64,000 bases of DNA, taken from the NCBI RefSeq assembly GCF_027580225.2, contig NC_073340.2:36614001-36678000 (forward strand), in the 5' to 3' direction. The notes below the pieces were generated by a model. That model saw only the letters and a list, made by a program, of their open reading frames with translations. It searched no databases and had not been told where the DNA came from. Both the position numbers and the translations under genes were made by a program. Within the stretch, counting starts at the first letter, position 1; every line of letters starts with the position of its first letter. The DNA is from Misgurnus anguillicaudatus. Lineage: Eukaryota > Chordata > Actinopteri > Cypriniformes > Cobitidae. This document shows, one piece after another, positions 58,766-64,000 of this stretch.

Positions 58766-61700
58766 ACCTAGTAATTTTAGTAATTCTAAAGGAACACATT
58801 ACTGAGTAAATTCAACTTAACTGTATCATGTACTTAAATTTGTTAAAAGGAAGTTAACTTAATAATTTTGTGTAGAAACTACTTAAATGATTTTAGGAGA
58901 TATAACTAACTAGGTAGTGGACTTGTAGTTCCCAGAATGCTTTGCATGGGACAAAATTTGGAGAGTAAACGACTTAAGTGTTTAATGTTCATTTATCTTT
59001 TAGATTTAGAAGAGTTTCTGTCTCTTCTTGAAGTTTTGTTCAGAAGATTGGTGCTTGTGTTTAGACTATAGGTGACCGTACACAATAACTGTTACTGTGC
59101 TAATGTCAGTACTGAGACCAGTCTCTTCATACCGAGGCATAAGACCATGGGATCCTTTGATGTTTTGTTGAACTGTGAATTGTTGGGGTCCAATAACATC
59201 TTATTAAATTGAGAAAATTTTACGAGGTTTCCTGATATAGTCACGTAACTTTTTGATTCTTTTTTTGTGATATTGTCACGAATATCCAAATTTTTTCATG
59301 ACCGTATAATGAATCTCTGTTTTCGTGTGATTATCACGTATTGGTTACTCAACTGTTTTTTTCCTATTTTTAAACCATTGTCGCTTCGGTTTAGGGTTAG
59401 ATTTGGTGCTTGAATGTCACTTTATGTATTGGTTTATACTTTTTCCTGATTTTTTTTTTATATGTTGCCTGGTGTTAGAGTTGGGTTTGGGTAGGGATGT
59501 CATTTTATGTAAATCTAACCCTAAACCAAAGCAACAATGGTAAGACAATAGGACAAAACAGTTGAGTAACCAATCTGTGATAATCACACGAAAACAGGAA
59601 TTCGTTATACGGTCAACAAAAAAATTCTTGATAATATCACAAAAAAAATCTAAAAGTTACGTGACTATATAACGAAATTTTGTGAGACTGGGCTAAGAAA
59701 GACATAAACATCTTGGATGACATGGGGGTGAGTAAATTATTAGAATTTTTATATAGGGGAGTAATCCTTAATCCCGTTAATTTAGAATTACTCTGATTAC
59801 TATTATTTAACTAAAAAAAAGAATTCAATATTTTAAATATAGTTTACATATTTTATTTTGTTAAATCTACAAAGGCACATAATCATTTACAGTGTAGACA
59901 TCTTGACTGTGTGTGCACGACTATTAGACATCTTTGTAATTGCATTTTTTTTTTGCAAATGCAAAATTGCTTGCTGGGCATCCACATCAGTCTTGCATCA
60001 TTATGTATGTGCAGATAGTGAGTGAGTGTTAAATTATTTACAGTATAATTCATATTTCCCCACTTGTATCAGGAATGACAGTAATATACATCAGAAGGCC
60101 ATTAAACACTGAAGTGAAGTCGTCTTATGATAGAGATCACAGTGTATAAACAGACAACCAGCACACAAATCCATCTCAGAGACACTTAACTCTATAAGCA
60201 TGAGTTCAGCGTGACTGTGTATTAACTCTTATCTGTGTTTATAAAAGACACATGTACTGTATCACAGGCTTGATCTGTCGTTTGTGTGTTTTTAGACTAT
60301 GCTGCATGGAGTAAGGTCCAATTTTTACTCTGTTTTTGGAGATATTTACTTCAGTCTTTAAATAAAGTTTGCACATTTAATTGTGCTTAACTTTAAAAGT
60401 TAAAGTTATAAACATTTCTTGTTTTGTTACATTTTGTATATATCTATAGATGTGGATCTAAATAAATAGTACTGTACAAGTAATTTTCTTTAAAGTACTG
60501 CCATAGTTTTCTGTGCTGTTTGGATCTGTTGAAGTGCCATTTGTCAAACTGAAAGAATGATGGTTCAGAAATGCAGAGCTTTTCATTCAGACACTTTGAT
60601 TATCGCTTGAGGGTTTTGTGCGAGGTACAGATTTATGAACGTGTGGTCGGTTCGTGGTCGCGTCTTCATGTAAGATCAGCAAAAGACTGAAAGAGAGCAA
60701 GACCAACGGTCTGTCCGACACTGCCAAGCAACTTTGGTTGTTTTTCATTGCTTTGCTTTGGTTTGAAACTATAACCATGTTGTGTTTTAAATGAATATTG
60801 TTCAGCCCTGTCATGATGAATATTTTTAGGCCACTATACATTTTAAGTTTGCACACCACAAAACACGTACGAATGCAGGACTGTGAGCCAAAAAAATGCC
60901 AAAAATGTACAACACAAATAATGCTGTGTGGTTAAACAGATATATGTGCTACATTTAACCTTTGTGTTGGCTTTTTTGCTTTTTTAAATGACGGGGAAGG
61001 ATTTTTTCTGGCTTGTTTTGGTTTGCAAAGTCATGATAGAAAATAATATCCTATTAATTTTGTCAATAATAGGCTATTATTTTAAGAAAGCTGCGAATAC
61101 ACCACCATATGCAAATCTTATAGCAAAAACTAATTTGTGGCACACTCCTATCTTAGTACTTCCTGTCACTGTTTAAGTTCAGAGATAAGAAGAATGCTAT
61201 CTAGTGGTCGGGATGTAAACTCCAAACGAAACAATTGTCATAAAACTTGTATAATTTTTATTTAGAAATATTAATATTGCCTTTTTGCCAACGTATCACG
61301 GTACTCACACGTATTGATGTTTTCTTACACCCCTACTAAACATTAAAAGTTAAATATAAAAATCACTTGGAAATAACATTTACCAAACAGTTTAGAGAAG
61401 TTAACGGATTAATTTTACTGAAATACATTGTGTTTTTACTAACAACATTTTAATATGATATTTGGATGAGTTTGATCAAGAGAAAGCAGCAAATAAATGT
61501 CTAGCACACATGTGAAGTCCTTCAGTATTGTTTGAAGTCATCTCAGGATGAATCTCATGAAGTTTATATCAGATAAAGACAGAGTCAGTACAGCTGTGAT
61601 CTATCACTAACGTGGCAATGATGATTTTTGGTAATCTCTTGGTCTGTAATATTTAGCATCTGTTAATCTTTCATCTGCATAATAAACTAAACAATTGTAT

Positions 61701-62878
61701 TTGCATTAACTAGTAATACACTAACAACATTTAATTTTGAAATGAATTAGTAAATGTTGAAAACAACATAAAGGGAGATTAACAGATATTGTAGACGTTA
61801 ACTAATGCATTTAGTGTTAACAAATTCAACCTTATTGCAAACAGTTAAAGTGATATTTGTAATTTTGTAACTGCATTTTGATTCACAGGCCCATTTATAT
61901 TATTCTTCACTTTGTATCAAATCTACACAGGACATATGGAGATTTAAAATTTCATAAAAAAACTACAGGATGTTTATTAAAGAAGTTAAAAATAAACCAA
62001 TATAACATGTATTTTTTTTATTAAAAACAACAGAATTTTGTTCATGAATATTTGTTAAAAATGTCATGACACTTATAGGTTCTGTTTTAGTACATAAACA
62101 ATGTATTCAGCGTTATATAAATATTCATTAATGATCACTATTGTAATTTTATAGGTTTACATGAAATCTGATGTCAGTGTTGTATAATAAGATCCATCAA
62201 TCATTTGTGACAGATTCAAACCATCAGGCCTACACATTTGTCACGTTGAATGAATGCACTCGAATTGGACAGCATATTGAAAAAGCACGTACCCTTATAG
62301 TTTAAAGAAGGAATTGGTGATTTTTAGACCTATTTGAAACCTTTTCATATTCTTGAATCATTAAATTTATATAAAACAAAACATTCTTTATATGTAGAGA
62401 GTAAGTGTTTTAAATTTAAATCTCTAATACTTTGCTTTGCATTAATGTTACTTATTGTATCCATATTGTTTCTTCATTAAACAGCCTGTGGGCTTATATT
62501 TACCTTGAGTATTTTGTTAAATGTTGTTTATTGCAAGGGTAACAGATGTTGTGAGTGACATTATAAATTAAGACAATTTTAATATTTTTTATAAACCATC
62601 ATACAAGACTAGACTGCGGTTTTATTTTTGTTTTCCCTGAGTTGGACAGCATAACATTTTAAAACATAATTCAAGTAAACTTCAAATTTAGAAAACAAAT
62701 TTTGGTTATAAGGCGCAGTGCTTCTTGTGTCACGTTTCCTATAAAAACTGATAATAACCACAATGATCATTTCTTCTGTTGTGCACTATAAGAGTTTAAA
62801 TAAAGCCATGTGAGTCGTGTTGAAATATGTTTGTTTATTTCTGTTGCTTTAAAGCTAACTTTAATAAATAATGGCCCA
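56311..62878. other. gene-free stretch, comtd1-znf503 interval, part 2
   Basis: Holds the CACTGCAAAAAATAGTAAG repeat at about 58375-59085, an (AC)n run at 58731-58760, a foldback at 59220-59690 and a TTAATGCATTAG/GTTAACA repeat at about 61650-61850. A GC-richer patch at 57330-57560 has open frames on the minus strand that I do not accept as genes. Likely regulatory space of znf503, by analogy with developmental genes. Confidence 0.45.
59220..59690. repeat. large foldback repeat
   Basis: Left arm includes GATATAGTCACGTAACTTTT, CGTGTGATTATCACG and TTGGTTACTCAACTG; right arm includes CAGTTGAGTAACCAA, GTGATAATCACACGAAAACA and AAAAGTTACGTGACTATATA. The centre carries GGGTTAGATTTGG and its relatives. 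About 470 bp. Confidence 0.75.
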
Positions 62879-62943
62879 TTAATAAACCCTGAGGTCAACA
62901 CACGCGCACGCACACACACAAAACCATTTGATACACTTATTTC

Positions 62944-64000
62944 TCACTGATATCCGAGTCCTGGGGCTGTGGTCAGTCTCTGTCCGTACAGCGCATATGG
63001 AGAGTAAAACTGACCCGCAGCTGCGTGCACCGGCGCACCGGGCGTCGGCAGGGGACTTTTGGAATACGGGTGATAGCGCGCGCCGAGTCCGAGCGCGTGA
63101 TGCGGGCTCCTGAGGGTGAGCGGGGCACCGGGCGGTCCGGTTGGATGTACGGGCATATGACACGCCATCGCTGCAGCACTCGTTAAAGAGTTCGGATATC
63201 CTGACATGAGCTTATCCGCGCCCGTAAACGCGGTGTGCGTCCGCAAATGCGCCAGAAGTTCCTCTGACGACGAGAAGCGCTTGTCGCAGGGCCCATTAGC
63301 GGATACCCAGTTACAAACATGGGACTGCGATTCGTTTGGGAGCATGAAGCCGTATGGGTACAAAGGGTGTCCGGTAAATGAAGGCGTAGAGGCCGACAGA
63401 GGGTGCAGGGGGTGGGTTGAGTACATGAGGGGATATCCAGACTTTAGGGCCGTGGCTGCAGCGGTGTCGTGCGTGCTGTTAGATGATAAATGGCTGGCGC
63501 AGTGGTAGCTCAGGCAGAACGGGTCTCTACACAGGCTACTGGACATGATGGATGGCGGAGAGGCTCCGGCGAGGGGACTGGACCCCGCCTTACTGCTGAG
63601 AGAGCCAGCGGCTCCGGACAGCTGAGCATTAATCAACTGACTGCTGCTGGCCTTACTCGGGTCTAGAGTCACCCCATGGGGCAAAAAGTGCTGAGGGTAG
63701 CTGGCATAGTGCCCCGTTAGGGCTCCAGGGTAGTGTAGTCCGGCAGGGGAGATGGGGAATACGGGATGACCGGGTCTATAGGGCGAAACCGGTGCCACAA
63801 GCCCTGATCCGAGAGCAGATGATGCTGAGGACGCGGGAACTGTGTCAGATGGGGAGCCTTTTAAAGTGTCATGCGGTTTGCTTATCTCGATAGTACTCTC
63901 AGAGCTGGTTTTGCTGGGGTTCGTGGTCCCAGAATTATCCGGTGTTGAGCTTTTATTTCTATCGTTTTCCCGTTTGGCCATTTTATCTCCGGATTCCAGG
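62944..64000 (-). CDS. znf503: zinc finger protein 503 (Nlz2), 3' portion
   Basis: NET-family (Noc/Nlz/Elbow/Tlp) transcriptional repressor acting with Groucho-type co-repressors in hindbrain, eye and limb development. The frame is open to the window edge: upstream of the ATG at 63979-63981 it continues without a stop, so that Met is internal and the protein's N-terminal part lies beyond. The visible 352 codons include the Ser/Pro-rich region with GSGLVAPVSPYRPGHPVFPI, the CRDPFCLSYHCASHL segment, the single atypical C2H2 finger CNWVSANGPCDKRFSSSEEL continuing to HLRTH, and the conserved C-terminus FYSPYALYGQRLTT plus LGYQ. CLSYHCASHL separates it from ZNF703. The Groucho-binding motif is not in the window. 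Confidence 0.94.
   Translation of the reverse strand, partial: LESGDKMAKRENDRNKSSTPDNSGTTNPSKTSSESTIEISKPHDTLKGSPSDTVPASSASSALGSGLVAPVSPYRPGHPVFPISPAGLHYPGALTGHYASYPQHFLPHGVTLDPSKASSSQLINAQLSGAAGSLSSKAGSSPLAGASPPSIMSSSLCRDPFCLSYHCASHLSSNSTHDTAAATALKSGYPLMYSTHPLHPLSASTPSFTGHPLYPYGFMLPNESQSHVCNWVSANGPCDKRFSSSEELLAHLRTHTAFTGADKLMSGYPNSLTSAAAMACHMPVHPTGPPGAPLTLRSPHHALGLGARYHPYSKSPLPTPGAPVHAAAGQFYSPYALYGQRLTTAPGLGYQ

Noticed and set aside
62928..63508. Plus-strand open frames opposite znf503
   Set aside because: Shadows of the znf503 coding strand; the minus frame has the conserved domains.

Overview
This window is vertebrate nuclear DNA, most likely from a teleost fish and probably a cyprinid or close relative. 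The genes have short exons with GT/AG introns, the intergenic DNA is AT-rich, and the spaces are filled with fish-type repeats: palindromic MITEs, hAT-type elements with CAGTGG ends, Tc1 remnants, CA/TG microsatellites and one complete Ty3/gypsy retrotransposon. The gene order adk - dusp29 - dusp13 group - samd8 - vdac2 - comtd1 - znf503 matches human 10q22 as I know it, except that KAT6B, which lies between ADK and DUSP29 in human, is absent.

Layout. 1-1.2 kb: the last three exons of adk (+). 2-31.5 kb: five tandem atypical dual-specificity phosphatase genes, all on the minus strand and all with the same three-exon structure and intron phases: dusp29, a DUSP13B-like gene, a dusp13b-type gene, a DUSP13A-like gene and a dusp13a-type gene. 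The second and third are pushed apart by an 11.9 kb nested insertion: a hAT-like DNA element with a perfect 8-bp target duplication, itself interrupted by a 9.9 kb Ty3/gypsy element with 2.4 kb LTRs that look almost identical. 32.6-41.9 kb: samd8 (+). 42.4-46.9 kb: vdac2 (+). 47.5-51.2 kb: comtd1 (-). 51.3-62.9 kb: gene-free, repeat-bearing DNA. 62.9-64 kb: the 3' part of znf503 (-), running off the window end.

The host genes share a neighbourhood rather than a pathway: purine salvage (adk), Tyr/Ser/Thr phosphatases (dusp), ER ceramide phosphoethanolamine synthesis (samd8), the mitochondrial outer-membrane channel (vdac2), a membrane-anchored O-methyltransferase (comtd1) and a developmental NET-family repressor (znf503). 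I derived exon boundaries by hand from splice sites, reading phase and family homology. For the complete coding sequences (five dusp genes, samd8, vdac2, comtd1) the exon lengths sum to whole codons.

The most notable signals are: the retrotransposon's gag/pol -1 frameshift signal, a GGGTTTT heptamer followed by a 9-bp stem and possible pseudoknot; its tRNA-Ser primer site and a six-copy 141-bp LTR repeat carrying splice-like motifs; the hAT-in-gypsy nesting; a perfect hairpin near samd8 with a hammerhead-ribozyme-like core; a short samd8 intron bounded by complementary CA and TG repeats; a composite ETS-CRE site at the samd8 promoter; three CATGTGA boxes upstream of comtd1; and several MITE-in-MITE nestings.
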